A DNA stretch of 64,000 nt from Qipengyuania_B sp965214525 (lineage in GTDB: Bacteria; Pseudomonadota; Alphaproteobacteria; Sphingomonadales; Sphingomonadaceae): contig OZ243959.1 of the NCBI GenBank assembly GCA_965214525.1, positions 1,240,001 to 1,304,000 of the forward strand, given 5' to 3'. Shown piece after piece: positions 52,063 through 61,075 of this stretch. The translations under genes and the position numbers were made by a program. Position 1 is the stretch's first letter. The number at the start of each line of letters is the position of its first letter. The notes under the pieces were generated by a model. That model made no database searches. It had not been told where the DNA came from and was given only the letters and a program-made list of their open reading frames with translations.

Positions 52063-53037
52063 TTATGCCGCGCGCGCCAGCGGCACGTCGGTTTCCGCGA
52101 AATAGCCCGACATCGCATGCGCGGCTTCCTCCGATAACGAAATGAACGCCCGCCGACCGTCGCGCGCGTCCTTCGCTTTCTCGAACAAGCCAGCATCGAC
52201 CAGTTGCGCGATCCAGCGCAGCGCCGTCGTCGCCGGCACGCCTGCCGCGATGCACAGCGAACTTACCGAAACCTGCACCCCTTCGGCACGCGCCGCGGTC
52301 AGGTCGAGCAGCATATCCCATGCGGGATCGGCGAACAATTCGGCATCGAAGAACTTCGCGCGCCGCTGCCGGTTGCGGATCACCGCGCGCACGGCCTGCG
52401 CGTCGGGCGAGGACTGAACGAGGGCGTCAGTACCGGTCGAGGCATCCTTGCCCAAACCGCCAGCAGGCGCAAAATCGAACGCTGTGGGCAGCGGCGGCAC
52501 GTCCAAAACCGACAGTCGGGCGACATCCTGGGCCATCTGGCTTACCTGCTCGCTCAGTCGCAGCAAAGTCGTGCGATCAACCGCCGACATCTCGCAAACC
52601 TTCGCACCAGCGCCGCGTGCCTGTATGCGGGCCAGCAGCAGCAGCAAGTCGGTGCGCGATTGTCCGATCAGGATATCGGCCTTGCTTTGATCGAAACAAC
52701 CGAACACATCGTCAAGACAGTCGAGCGATGTCATTACGACGATCCGTTTGCCGGCCCGCGCCGCATCCATATCCAGGCGCAGGAAATACGCCATCATTTG
52801 CGGGTCGACTTCGGGACAATCGATGATGACGACATCCGACAACAATGCAGACCCCATTTCGCAACGCAGGGTGAATTGATCGAGATTGCCGGCTGAACAC
52901 ACCAGCAGGCCCGCCCCCTCGCAATCGGTGACGATGTCGGCACGCACCGACGCTCCGTTCGCAAAGACCGAGACTTCCATCTTCGTTTCTGTCCAGTCGC
53001 CGGCACCAGAGACGTAGGTAATGTCATCCTGCAACAT
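52063..53037 (-). CDS. Winged-helix protein with N-terminal regulatory domain, hypothetical
   Basis: The 324-residue protein has a C-terminal MarR-like winged helix at about 215-310 (ILDLTAAR..., VSSLCIAAGVPATTALRWI, LVDAGLFEKAKDARDGRRAF). The N-terminal 200 residues have a response-regulator-like alternation of strands and helices (DVVIIDCPEVDP, RIVVMTSLDCLDDV), but no clear phosphorylation site. It is probably a transcription factor of the sphingomonad type. A GGAG precedes ATG 53037, and a near-CtrA motif lies 130 bp upstream. Confidence 0.75.
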   Translation of the reverse strand: MLQDDITYVSGAGDWTETKMEVSVFANGASVRADIVTDCEGAGLLVCSAGNLDQFTLRCEMGSALLSDVVIIDCPEVDPQMMAYFLRLDMDAARAGKRIVVMTSLDCLDDVFGCFDQSKADILIGQSRTDLLLLLARIQARGAGAKVCEMSAVDRTTLLRLSEQVSQMAQDVARLSVLDVPPLPTAFDFAPAGGLGKDASTGTDALVQSSPDAQAVRAVIRNRQRRAKFFDAELFADPAWDMLLDLTAARAEGVQVSVSSLCIAAGVPATTALRWIAQLVDAGLFEKAKDARDGRRAFISLSEEAAHAMSGYFAETDVPLARAA

Positions 53038-53169
53038 GCGAATTCTCCACGGCTTCGATGTTCCGTTTTCGGAACAAACCGGGATCAGGTCAATCACCCC
53101 GCAAACATTTACTCGAAAGGCACGGCTTCAAGAACAATGTAAACCCTGTAGAGACTGGAGATACGAAGG

Positions 53170-53185
53170 TTAATTACTGCCTAAC
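53170..53185. promoter_or_regulatory. Near-consensus CtrA-type motif
   Basis: TTAA-TTACTGC-CTAAC has one mismatch to TTAA-N7-TTAAC. It lies about 130 bp upstream of the winged-helix gene (minus strand) and past the purA stop. Weaker than the site at 20738. Confidence 0.3.
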
Positions 53186-53261
53186 CAATGTCGCATTTCG
53201 ATGGCGCGCTTCTTCGCTCAAGCGACCAAAAGACCCCCCGGCGGCCGAATCGGGGCGGGCC

Positions 53262-54551
53262 TCAATCATGGAACGGATCGCGTACCAGGATCGTGTCGTC
53301 GCGTTCCGGGCTGGTGGACACCAACGCCACCGGCGTCTCGATGAGTTCCTGCACGCGCTGAATGTACTTGATCGCCTGCGCCGGAAGGTCGGCGTAGCTG
53401 CGCGCACCGGCAGTAGTCGCCTGCCAGCCATCCATCTCTTCATAGATCGGCTTGACCGCTTCCTGATCGCCTGCATGGCTCGGAAGGTAATCCAGCACCT
53501 TGCCGTTCAGCCGATAGCCCGTGCAGATGCGGATCGTCTCGAACCCGTCCAGCACGTCGAGCTTGGTCAGTGCGATGCCCGTCACTCCGCTGATCGCGCA
53601 GCTTTGGCGCACCAGCACGGCATCGAACCAGCCGCACCGCCGTTGCCGACCCGTGACCGTGCCGAACTCGTGCCCGCGCTCGCCCAGACGCTGGCCGACC
53701 GCGTCGTTCAGTTCCGTGGGAAACGGCCCGCTACCCACGCGCGTGGTGTAGGCTTTGACGATGCCGAGCACGAAGCCGGTACTGCCGGGGCCAAGACCCG
53801 AACCGCTGGCTGCCGTGCCGCTGACGGTGTTCGAACTGGTGACGAAGGGGTAGGTGCCATGATCGACATCCAGCATGACGCCCTGCGCCCCTTCGAACAG
53901 GATACGCGCGCCTGCGCGCCGCACCTTCTTCAGCCGCTTCCACACCGGTTGCGCGAATTGAAGGACGAAGGGGGCAACGTCGCGCAACGCATCCAGCAAT
54001 GCGGGCTTGTCGACCGGGGGATGATCGAACCCGGCCCGCAGGGCATCGTGATGGACGCATAGCCGATCAAGCAACGGCTCGATCGCATCCAGATGCGCCA
54101 GGTCGCATACCCGGATCGCGCGTCGCCCCACCTTGTCTTCGTAAGACGGGCCGATGCCGCGCCCGGTCGTGCCGATCTTGCCTTTCCCGGCCGCCGCTTC
54201 GCGCATGTTGTCGAGATCGCCATGCAGCGGCAGGATCAATGGGCAATTGTCAGCGATCGCGAAATTTTCGTGGGTGATGGTGACGCCCTGCCCCTCCAGC
54301 TTGGCAATTTCGTCGCGCAAAGCCCATGGATCGAGCACCACGCCGTTGCCGATGATGGACAACGTGCCCGACACGATACCGGACGGCAGCAACGACAGCT
54401 TGTAGGTGACCCCATCGATAACCAGCGTGTGCCCCGCATTGTGCCCGCCCTGAAACCGGACGACTGCGTCGGCACGGCTGGCCAGCCAATCGACGATCTT
54501 TCCCTTCCCCTCGTCACCCCACTGGGCGCCAATAACCGTTACATTGGCCAA
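53262..54551 (-). CDS. purA: Adenylosuccinate synthetase
   Basis: The enzyme makes adenylosuccinate from IMP, GTP and aspartate in purine synthesis. The 429 residues have GAQWGDEGKGKIVDW, the catalytic GGHNAGHT, GTTGRGIGPSYEDK, and RIGSGPFPTE-like RVGSGPFPTEL. The usual family N-terminus is MANVTV; a TTG at 54551 yields exactly that. The GTG at 54560 would add three residues and sit only about two bases from the ribosome site, so TTG is preferred. The gene is divergent from the aldo/keto reductase. Confidence 0.96.
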   Translation of the reverse strand: MANVTVIGAQWGDEGKGKIVDWLASRADAVVRFQGGHNAGHTLVIDGVTYKLSLLPSGIVSGTLSIIGNGVVLDPWALRDEIAKLEGQGVTITHENFAIADNCPLILPLHGDLDNMREAAAGKGKIGTTGRGIGPSYEDKVGRRAIRVCDLAHLDAIEPLLDRLCVHHDALRAGFDHPPVDKPALLDALRDVAPFVLQFAQPVWKRLKKVRRAGARILFEGAQGVMLDVDHGTYPFVTSSNTVSGTAASGSGLGPGSTGFVLGIVKAYTTRVGSGPFPTELNDAVGQRLGERGHEFGTVTGRQRRCGWFDAVLVRQSCAISGVTGIALTKLDVLDGFETIRICTGYRLNGKVLDYLPSHAGDQEAVKPIYEEMDGWQATTAGARSYADLPAQAIKYIQRVQELIETPVALVSTSPERDDTILVRDPFHD

Positions 54552-54753
54552 GCTTGCCACCTTCCTTCAAATTCGCGTTCGCCGCATGCGCACGAGCACC
54601 GGCGGTTGTGTCACGCCGTTCCGGAGTATCACCTGCCCCGCGCGGGTTCACGGCGGCGCCTATGGCACGGTGCGACGCAGTAGGAAACGCCAGAAACGCC
54701 CGTTATCGGGAAACATCGGCTTCCTGAGGCGATTGAAGGGCAAAGGAGAATGT

Positions 54754-55569
54754 ATGACAACCTATCCCACGATCGAGATGAACGACGGCCGGCAAGTACC
54801 GCAACTGGGCTTCGGCACGTTCAAGATACCCGATGACGAAGCAGCCGAACAAGTGAAGACCGCGCTCAATATCGGTTATTGGCTGATCGACACCGCCGCG
54901 GTGTACAAGAACGAAACGGGCGTGGGTAAGGGGATCGGCGACTGGAGCGACATTTTCCTGCAAACCAAGGTGTGGAACGAGAGCCAGGGCTACGACCGGG
55001 CGAAGCAGGCAGCCAGGAAATGCCTGCAACGACTTGGGCGCGATTATGTCGACATGCTGCTTATCCACTGGCCGTGTCCGGACAAGGGGGCATTCGTCGA
55101 TACCTGGAAAGCTTTCGTCGAATTGCGTGAAGAGGGGCTGGCCAAGTCGATCGGTGTATCGAATTTCCGCCCGCAGGATCTCGAACAACTGGAGAAGGAG
55201 ACCGGCGAGATGCCGGCGCTCAACCAGATCGAACTGCATCCGTCGTTCCAGCAACGCGAATTGCAACAGGTGCACCAGGATATGGGCATCGTCACGCAAA
55301 GCTGGTCGCCTTTGGGCCAAGGTGAGACCCTGAGCAACGAAACCATTCGGGCAATCGCGGGCGAGATGAAGCAGCCCGAAAGCGCCGTCATCCTGCGCTG
55401 GCACATCCAGAAGGGCTTCAGCACCATTCCCAAGGCATCGCAGCGTGACCATGCGGAAGCGAATTTCCGCGCGCTGGTGTTCGAACTGTCGGACGACCAG
55501 ATGGCCCGGATCGACGGGCTGGACGATCCGAACGGCCGGATCGGGCCGGACCCGGCGAAGTTTTGCTGA
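54754..55569 (+). CDS. Aldo/keto reductase
   Basis: The 271-residue NADPH-dependent (beta/alpha)8-barrel enzyme matches the 2,5-diketo-D-gluconate reductase-like subgroup. Its catalytic tetrad is visible as Asp in WLIDTAAVY, Tyr in the same motif, Lys in LQTKVWN and His in LLIHWP. The nucleotide-binding end has IPKASQRDHAEAN. AAAGGAGA sits six bases before the ATG. The substrate is unknown. Confidence 0.93.
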   Translation: MTTYPTIEMNDGRQVPQLGFGTFKIPDDEAAEQVKTALNIGYWLIDTAAVYKNETGVGKGIGDWSDIFLQTKVWNESQGYDRAKQAARKCLQRLGRDYVDMLLIHWPCPDKGAFVDTWKAFVELREEGLAKSIGVSNFRPQDLEQLEKETGEMPALNQIELHPSFQQRELQQVHQDMGIVTQSWSPLGQGETLSNETIRAIAGEMKQPESAVILRWHIQKGFSTIPKASQRDHAEANFRALVFELSDDQMARIDGLDDPNGRIGPDPAKFC

Positions 55570-55691
55570 GAGGTGGGGTTGGCAGCGCGGCGCGGTACGT
55601 GATCGGTGCGGCTGTCCGTCGACTGCTCCGATAACCCGCGCGGCATGCGCCTGCACCGGCGACAGCCGCAACTGGCGGTTATGGCGCGAAT

Positions 55692-56837
55692 TTACTTCGG
55701 GAGGCGTGCGCCTTTGGCAATCGGCTGCGGCTCATCCTGCTCCAACTGGTGCGAGCAGCCTAGGGTCCGGGCGTCGTCTGCCGAATTGACGGCCGCGACC
55801 GTACGCCAGCCAGCTTCGCGCAGTTGACGCGCGGCCACCCGGTCGTGGCCGAGCGGCAGGAACACGGTGTGGGTTTGTTCTGCGTCCATGCCAATCGCCT
55901 CCAGCACCGGTTCGGCATAGAGCGAGAAGCCGGTGGCGACTTCCCCATCTCCGGCGATCTTGTAGGTGCCCCCCCTTCCCAACGCCTGCCGCGCGCCATC
56001 GGCATACAGTGTGAAGCCGAACCAGCTTTGATAGGCGAATCCGTGCCGCTCGCTGGGATCGAGGGTGAGGCGCGCACGTCCTACCACGCTTGCGGCGACC
56101 TGGCGAAACCCTGCAATCCGCGATGCCAAGACACCCTGCTGGTCGAAATGCTCAAGCTTGCCTATGGCATCCTCGAACGGTCCAGCTGCGAAAATCAGCG
56201 GCAAATAGGCCTCGCCGCCGAGTTCGCGCAGCGCGCCTGCGTCCTTCATATCGAGCTCGCGGCGGATGTCTTCGGGCGACGCCCGTTCGACATCGATTGT
56301 CCCTTGGGCCATAACATCGACAAGATCGGGGATGGCGAAATCGACCGACAGGTGTCCCAACCCCGCCGCTTCAAGAGCCTCGATGGCGAGGTTCACGATC
56401 TCGATCGCAGCAGCAACGTTGTCGCTTCCTACCAGTTCGGCACCCAATTGCAGCCGCTGCCGTGCCGGATCGAGCTGCCCGGCGGTGATACTGGCAATCT
56501 CGCCCGCATAGCACAGCCGCAAGGGCCGTGGCCGCGCGGCCAGACTGGTCGTTGCGATCCGACCAATCTGCGGCGTCATATCCCCTCGCAATGCGAGCAT
56601 CCGCATGCTCGCCGGATCGACAAAGCGGAACAGTTTGCGCGCGCTGTCGGCATACGAAGTTTCACCCATGCGGCTGGCGAGCGATTGCTCGAACTCCACC
56701 AGAGGCGGGCGGACCCGTTCATATCCATTGGCGTCCATCGTGTGCAGGACATGGCGCATCAGCAGGGCCGTTCGGCGTGCCTCATCCGGCAACTGGTCTG
56801 CCAGACCTATCGGCAACAGATCGTCAGGCTTCGTCAT
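55692..56837 (-). CDS. hisZ: ATP phosphoribosyltransferase regulatory subunit
   Basis: HisZ is a histidyl-tRNA-synthetase paralogue that activates the short form of HisG, the first enzyme of histidine synthesis. The 381 residues have the class II motif FRFVDPASMRMLALRGDMTPQIGR and LCYAGEI, but not the synthetase anticodon-binding domain. hisG is not in the window. It lies 26 bp downstream of serA on the same strand and faces the aldo/keto reductase; purA is beyond. Confidence 0.93.
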   Translation of the reverse strand: MTKPDDLLPIGLADQLPDEARRTALLMRHVLHTMDANGYERVRPPLVEFEQSLASRMGETSYADSARKLFRFVDPASMRMLALRGDMTPQIGRIATTSLAARPRPLRLCYAGEIASITAGQLDPARQRLQLGAELVGSDNVAAAIEIVNLAIEALEAAGLGHLSVDFAIPDLVDVMAQGTIDVERASPEDIRRELDMKDAGALRELGGEAYLPLIFAAGPFEDAIGKLEHFDQQGVLASRIAGFRQVAASVVGRARLTLDPSERHGFAYQSWFGFTLYADGARQALGRGGTYKIAGDGEVATGFSLYAEPVLEAIGMDAEQTHTVFLPLGHDRVAARQLREAGWRTVAAVNSADDARTLGCSHQLEQDEPQPIAKGARLPK

Positions 56838-56862
56838 GCGCCGGCCCCTGCCCCAGCCGCAA

Positions 56863-58452
56863 TCAGAACTCCAGCGACTTCACCACCTTCACCCCTTCCA
56901 GTGCGCAGGCCATGTCGAGCAACTGGGATGACAGCGGTTGATCGACCGACAGCAGCAGCACCGCCTCTCCACCAGTGCTACGCCGGCCAAGATTGAACGT
57001 GCCGATATTGATGCCATGCTCGCCCAGCAATGTTCCGATCCGCCCGATGAAGCCCGGTGCGTCGTTGTTCACGATATACAGCATATGGCCTTCCAGTTCG
57101 GCCTCGATCCCGATACCGAAGATTTCGACCAGTCGAACCTTGTCGTTGCCAAAAAGCGTCCCGGCCACCGACCTGTCTCCTGCATCGGTCGCGACCGTTA
57201 CCACTACCCTCGTGCTGTACGCGCCTTGGCGGGTGTTGCGGATCTCCCGCACTTCCATCCCCCGTTCCTTGGCCAGATAGGGCGCGTTGACCATGTTCAC
57301 CGTCTGCGAATACCGCCTCATCAGGCCCGCCAGCACTGCGGCGGTGATGGGTTTGGCATTGAGTTCGGCGGCATCGCCTTCAAGTTCGATACTGATCTTT
57401 GGCAGCGTGCCATGCGCCAGCTGACCGACCAGTGAGCCCAAGCGCTCTGCCAAGGCCATGTAAGGCCTCAGGCGCGGCGCTTCCTCGGCGGACAGCGAGG
57501 GCATGTTGAGCGCGTTGGTCACGCCGCCGTTCACCAAAAAATCTGCCATCTGCTCAGCCACCTGGCAGGCGACATTGACCTGCGCCTCGGTCGTCGATGC
57601 CCCAAGATGCGGTGTGCAGACAAAGTTCGGCGCGTTGAACAGCGGATGATCGGGTGAAGGTGGTTCCTTTGCGAACACGTCCAGCGCCGCGCCCGCAACA
57701 TGGCCGGAATCCAGCATGTCCTTCAATGCCGCCTCGTCGATCAGTCCGCCCCGCGCGCAATTGACGATCCGCACGCCATTCTTCGTCTTGGCTAGGTTTT
57801 CCGCGGACAGGATATTTCGCGTCTCGTCCGTCAGGGGCGTGTGCAAGCTGATGAAGTCGGCCCGCTTCAGCAGGGTATCGAGGTCGACCTTCTCTACCCC
57901 GATCTCGATGGCGCGTTCCGCCGTAAGGAACGGGTCGTAGGCGATCACCCGCATCTTGAGGCCCTGCGCGCGGGCGGCCACGATGGACCCGATATTGCCC
58001 GCCCCGATGAGGCCAAGCACCTTGCCGGTGATTTCCACGCCCATGAAGGCGTTTTTAGGCCATTCGCCCTTTTGCGTGCGCTGGTTCGCTTCCGGTATCT
58101 GCCGGGCAAGCGCCATGATCATCGCGATGGCGTGTTCCGCCGTGGTGATCGAATTGCCGAACGGCGTGTTCATCACCACCACGCCGCGCGCCGAAGCAGC
58201 GGGGATATCGACGTTATCAACGCCGATACCTGCCCGCCCGATAACCTTCAGATTGGTCGCCGTGTCAAGAATGTCCTGCGTGACCTTGGTCGAGGACCGG
58301 ATCGCCAGCCCTTCGTATTGGGCAATGCGGACCTTTAACTCGTCCGGCGTCTCGCCCGTAATGACATCGACCTCGCACCCGCGCTCTTCGAAGATGCGGG
58401 CGGCGTTCGGGTCCATCTTGTCGGAGATAAGAACTCTTGGTTTGTTGGGCAT
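56863..58452 (-). CDS. serA: D-3-phosphoglycerate dehydrogenase
   Basis: This first enzyme of serine synthesis has 529 residues, the long form. The NAD site is GLIGAGNIGSIVAARAQGL, catalytic residues lie in NCARGGLIDEAAL and PHLGASTTEAQ, and the C-terminal intervening and ACT domains end with VDQPLSSQLLDMACALEGVK. Serine feedback through the ACT domain is likely. It is downstream of serC on the same strand with a 115-bp gap that holds two short palindromes. Confidence 0.97.
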   Translation of the reverse strand: MPNKPRVLISDKMDPNAARIFEERGCEVDVITGETPDELKVRIAQYEGLAIRSSTKVTQDILDTATNLKVIGRAGIGVDNVDIPAASARGVVVMNTPFGNSITTAEHAIAMIMALARQIPEANQRTQKGEWPKNAFMGVEITGKVLGLIGAGNIGSIVAARAQGLKMRVIAYDPFLTAERAIEIGVEKVDLDTLLKRADFISLHTPLTDETRNILSAENLAKTKNGVRIVNCARGGLIDEAALKDMLDSGHVAGAALDVFAKEPPSPDHPLFNAPNFVCTPHLGASTTEAQVNVACQVAEQMADFLVNGGVTNALNMPSLSAEEAPRLRPYMALAERLGSLVGQLAHGTLPKISIELEGDAAELNAKPITAAVLAGLMRRYSQTVNMVNAPYLAKERGMEVREIRNTRQGAYSTRVVVTVATDAGDRSVAGTLFGNDKVRLVEIFGIGIEAELEGHMLYIVNNDAPGFIGRIGTLLGEHGINIGTFNLGRRSTGGEAVLLLSVDQPLSSQLLDMACALEGVKVVKSLEF

Positions 58453-58476
58453 GCATCTTCCCTTCGAATGCGTGAC

Positions 58477-58557
58477 GCTGAACTCGGTTCAGCATGCATC
58501 GAGCGTTCGCAAGCGAAGCCCGATCCGGAGAAATGGACCCTGAAACGCATTCAGGGT
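58477..58557. repeat. Two REP-like palindromes between serC and serA
   Basis: GCTGAAC-TCG-GTTCAGC (58477-58493) and ACCCTGAA-ACGCA-TTCAGGGT (58537-58557) are perfect inverted repeats, 43 bp apart. The second has the CCCTGAA/TTCAGGG signature of a widespread alphaproteobacterial repeat. They lie inside the serC-serA operon and could lower read-through or stabilise mRNA. Confidence 0.75.
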
Positions 58558-58567
58558 GACGGTGAAA

Positions 58568-59737
58568 TCAGCCTGCGTTGAGGATGTGCCCGTAAGCCCA
58601 CGCGATCCACGGGAGCAGGCGCTGGATATCCTCCTGCTCCACCGTGCCACCGCACCAGATGCGAAGCGAAGGCGGGGCATCGCGATAGCCGTTGAAATCG
58701 TAGCCCACCTCGCGATCCTCCAGCATTTTGGCGATGCGTTTGGGCACTGCCGCCTGTTCGTCCGACGAAAGGCTTTCGTACCAATCGCCCTGGAACACGA
58801 AGCAGACGCCGGTGTTCGTCCGCTGGGCCGGATTGGGGACCATGTTGCGAACCCAGGGCGTCGCCTCGATCCAGTCGTATACGATTTTCGCGTTAGCGTC
58901 CGCCCGCTCGAACATGGCCTGGCGCCCGCCGATGGACTTTGCCCATTCGAGCGCGGCGATGTAGTCCTCGGTTGCGAGCAGACTGGGTGTGTTGATCGTC
59001 GCCCCTTCGAAGATCGCACGGTTGATCTTGCCACCCTTCTTCAATCGGAACAGCTTGGGCAGCGGCCAGTCAGGATCGTAGCTCTCTATCCGCTCCATCG
59101 CCTTGGGCGACAGGATCAGCATGCCGTGCTGTGCTTCGGAGCCCATGACCTTCTGCCAACTGTAGGTCGTGGCGTCGAGCTTGGCCCAATCCATCTCCTG
59201 CGCGAAGATGGCGCTGGTGGCATCGTTAATCGCCAGCCCTTCCCGGCCTTCGGCCAGCCAGTCGGTGTTCGGTATGCGGGCGCCGGACGTCGTGCCGTTC
59301 CAGGTGAACACGACGTCGTTTTCTTGCGGAACTTGCGCGAAGTCGGGCAGCTTGCCGTATTCCGCCTCGAGCACTTGCAAATTCGGCAGCTTCAATTGCT
59401 TGACCGCATCCTGAATCCACACATTGCCGAAGCTTTCCCACGCGGCAACGGCCGCCGGGCGATCCGGGCCAAGCAGCGTCCACATCGCGCATTCCAGCGC
59501 TCCGGTGTCGGAACCCGGCATGATGCCGAGGAGGTAATCGTCGGGTACGCCGAGCAATTCGCGGCTCAAATCGATGGCGTATTTCAGCCTCGCCTTACCC
59601 AGCGTGGAGCGGTGCGAACGGCCCAACGATTCGGTTTGCAGCTTGTCCAGGGACCAGCCCGGATGCTTGGCGCACGGGCCGGAAGAAAAGAAGGGGCGCT
59701 CCGGCTTCAGCGCCGGCTCGGCATTCGAGACAGTCAT
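58568..59737 (-). CDS. serC: Phosphoserine aminotransferase
   Basis: The 389-residue PLP enzyme makes phosphoserine from 3-phosphohydroxypyruvate. The PLP Lys lies in TYSWQKVMGSEA; FTWNGTTSGARIP and NDATSAIFAQEMDW are typical of the alphaproteobacterial subtype. The ATG at 59737 is preceded by AAGGAGAG, which also forms the 3' side of a hairpin. Upstream is a probable serC leader RNA. It leads the serC-serA operon. Confidence 0.96.
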   Translation of the reverse strand: MTVSNAEPALKPERPFFSSGPCAKHPGWSLDKLQTESLGRSHRSTLGKARLKYAIDLSRELLGVPDDYLLGIMPGSDTGALECAMWTLLGPDRPAAVAAWESFGNVWIQDAVKQLKLPNLQVLEAEYGKLPDFAQVPQENDVVFTWNGTTSGARIPNTDWLAEGREGLAINDATSAIFAQEMDWAKLDATTYSWQKVMGSEAQHGMLILSPKAMERIESYDPDWPLPKLFRLKKGGKINRAIFEGATINTPSLLATEDYIAALEWAKSIGGRQAMFERADANAKIVYDWIEATPWVRNMVPNPAQRTNTGVCFVFQGDWYESLSSDEQAAVPKRIAKMLEDREVGYDFNGYRDAPPSLRIWCGGTVEQEDIQRLLPWIAWAYGHILNAG

Positions 59738-59800
59738 GTATTCTCTCCTTACAGAGAGCGCGCGCGGCGTTGGGACCGCGTGGCCCGGCGGGGGCTGTAG
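59738..59800 (-). ncRNA. Candidate serC leader RNA
   Basis: The serC RNA motif (Weinberg et al.) is a known cis-element upstream of serC in Alphaproteobacteria. Here the leader carries CTCTC/GAGAG flanking the ribosome site (59743-59758), able to hide it, and an upstream GC-rich hairpin GGGCC-ACGC-GGTCCC with a bulge. The position and the pairing fit, but I did not align it to the model. Confidence 0.5.
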
Positions 59801-59884
59801 TGGAAGCGGCCATCGTGTCAACACAGGCCAACAGCTTCGCGTCTCTCTCGCCAAACGCCGGCTTTGCAATTAAAGCGCGCCGCA

Positions 59885-61057
59885 ATGGAAGCGAACGATC
59901 TTCGGATTGCCCTGTTCAGCGGGAACTACAATTACACGCGGGATGGGGCGAACCAGGCATTGAACCGTCTGGTCGGCTACCTGTTGCGGCAGGGAACCCG
60001 CGTGCGTGTCTACGCCCCCGTCGTCGATGAACCCGATTTCCCGCCAACTGGCGATCTCATCGGCGTGCCGAGCGTGCCGGTGCCGGTCAAGGGGCGCGCG
60101 GAATACCGCATGCCGCTGGGCATCGGGAAGAAGGCCGGGGCCGATCTCGATGCGTTCCGCCCGAACATCGTCCACGTGTCGTCGCCCGATCCCGGCGCCC
60201 ATGCCGCCGTCAGATGGGCAAAGCGCCGCGGTATTCCCATACTCGCTTCGGTGCATACGCGGTTCGAGACCTACCCACGCTATTACAGGATGGCCTGGTT
60301 GGAGCCGGTTATCGTGGCGGGCCTGAGGCGGTTCTACAATCGTTGCGATGCGCTGGTCGCGCCCTCGCAAAGCATGGTGGAAACGCTGTTGGCCCAGGGG
60401 ATGCACCGCGATGTCACCATCTGGTCGCGCGGTGTCGACCGCGACGTCTTTCACCCCTCCCGCCGTGACCGGGAATGGCGGCGTTCCATCGGCCTGCAAG
60501 AGGACGACGTCGCGATTGCCTTTCTTGGCCGCCTGGTAATGGAGAAAGGCCTCGACACTTTCGTCGACACGATCATCGAACTGCGCCGCCTGCAGGCCCC
60601 CCACAAGATTCTGGTGATCGGCGATGGACCGGCGCGCGAATGGTTCGAGAAGGCCTTACCCGGTGGCATCTTCGTGGGCTTTCAGACGGGCCTCGACCTT
60701 GGGCGGGCATTGGCGAGCGCCGATGTGTTCTTCAATCCATCCGTGACCGAGACGTTCGGCAACGTCACGCTGGAGGCGATGGCTTGCGGTCTGCCGGTGC
60801 TGGCTTCGGCAGCGACGGGCAGTCAGAGCCTGGTCGAGGATTGGGAGACAGGCCGCCTAGTGCCGCCAGGTGATCCGAACGCCTTTGCAGAAGCGCTCGC
60901 GCCCTATTGCCGCAACGACGACCTGCGCGCGCGGCACGGTACAGCGGGCGAAGCCAAGGCCAGCCAATTCAGTTGGGATGCGATCAATCAGGCCGTGCTC
61001 GAAATGTATCTGCTGTTGTTGACGCGCAATCGTGCCGATTGCCAAGCCCCGGGGTAG
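59885..61057 (+). CDS. Glycosyltransferase family 4
   Basis: The 390-residue GT-B enzyme has an N-terminal SGNYNYTRDGANQALNRLV and the acceptor-side HTRFETYPRYY, resembling sulfolipid/mannosyltransferase-like GT4 members. The donor-binding region has FLGRLVMEKGLD, VIGDGPAREWFE and NPSVTETFGNVTLEAMACGLPV. Probably it glycosylates a lipid acceptor at the inner membrane; the sugar is unknown. ATG 59885 was chosen; an in-frame start at 59864 adds seven residues. It is divergent from serC. Confidence 0.9.
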   Translation: MEANDLRIALFSGNYNYTRDGANQALNRLVGYLLRQGTRVRVYAPVVDEPDFPPTGDLIGVPSVPVPVKGRAEYRMPLGIGKKAGADLDAFRPNIVHVSSPDPGAHAAVRWAKRRGIPILASVHTRFETYPRYYRMAWLEPVIVAGLRRFYNRCDALVAPSQSMVETLLAQGMHRDVTIWSRGVDRDVFHPSRRDREWRRSIGLQEDDVAIAFLGRLVMEKGLDTFVDTIIELRRLQAPHKILVIGDGPAREWFEKALPGGIFVGFQTGLDLGRALASADVFFNPSVTETFGNVTLEAMACGLPVLASAATGSQSLVEDWETGRLVPPGDPNAFAEALAPYCRNDDLRARHGTAGEAKASQFSWDAINQAVLEMYLLLLTRNRADCQAPG

Positions 61058-61075
61058 CACCCTAAGCCCCGTTTT

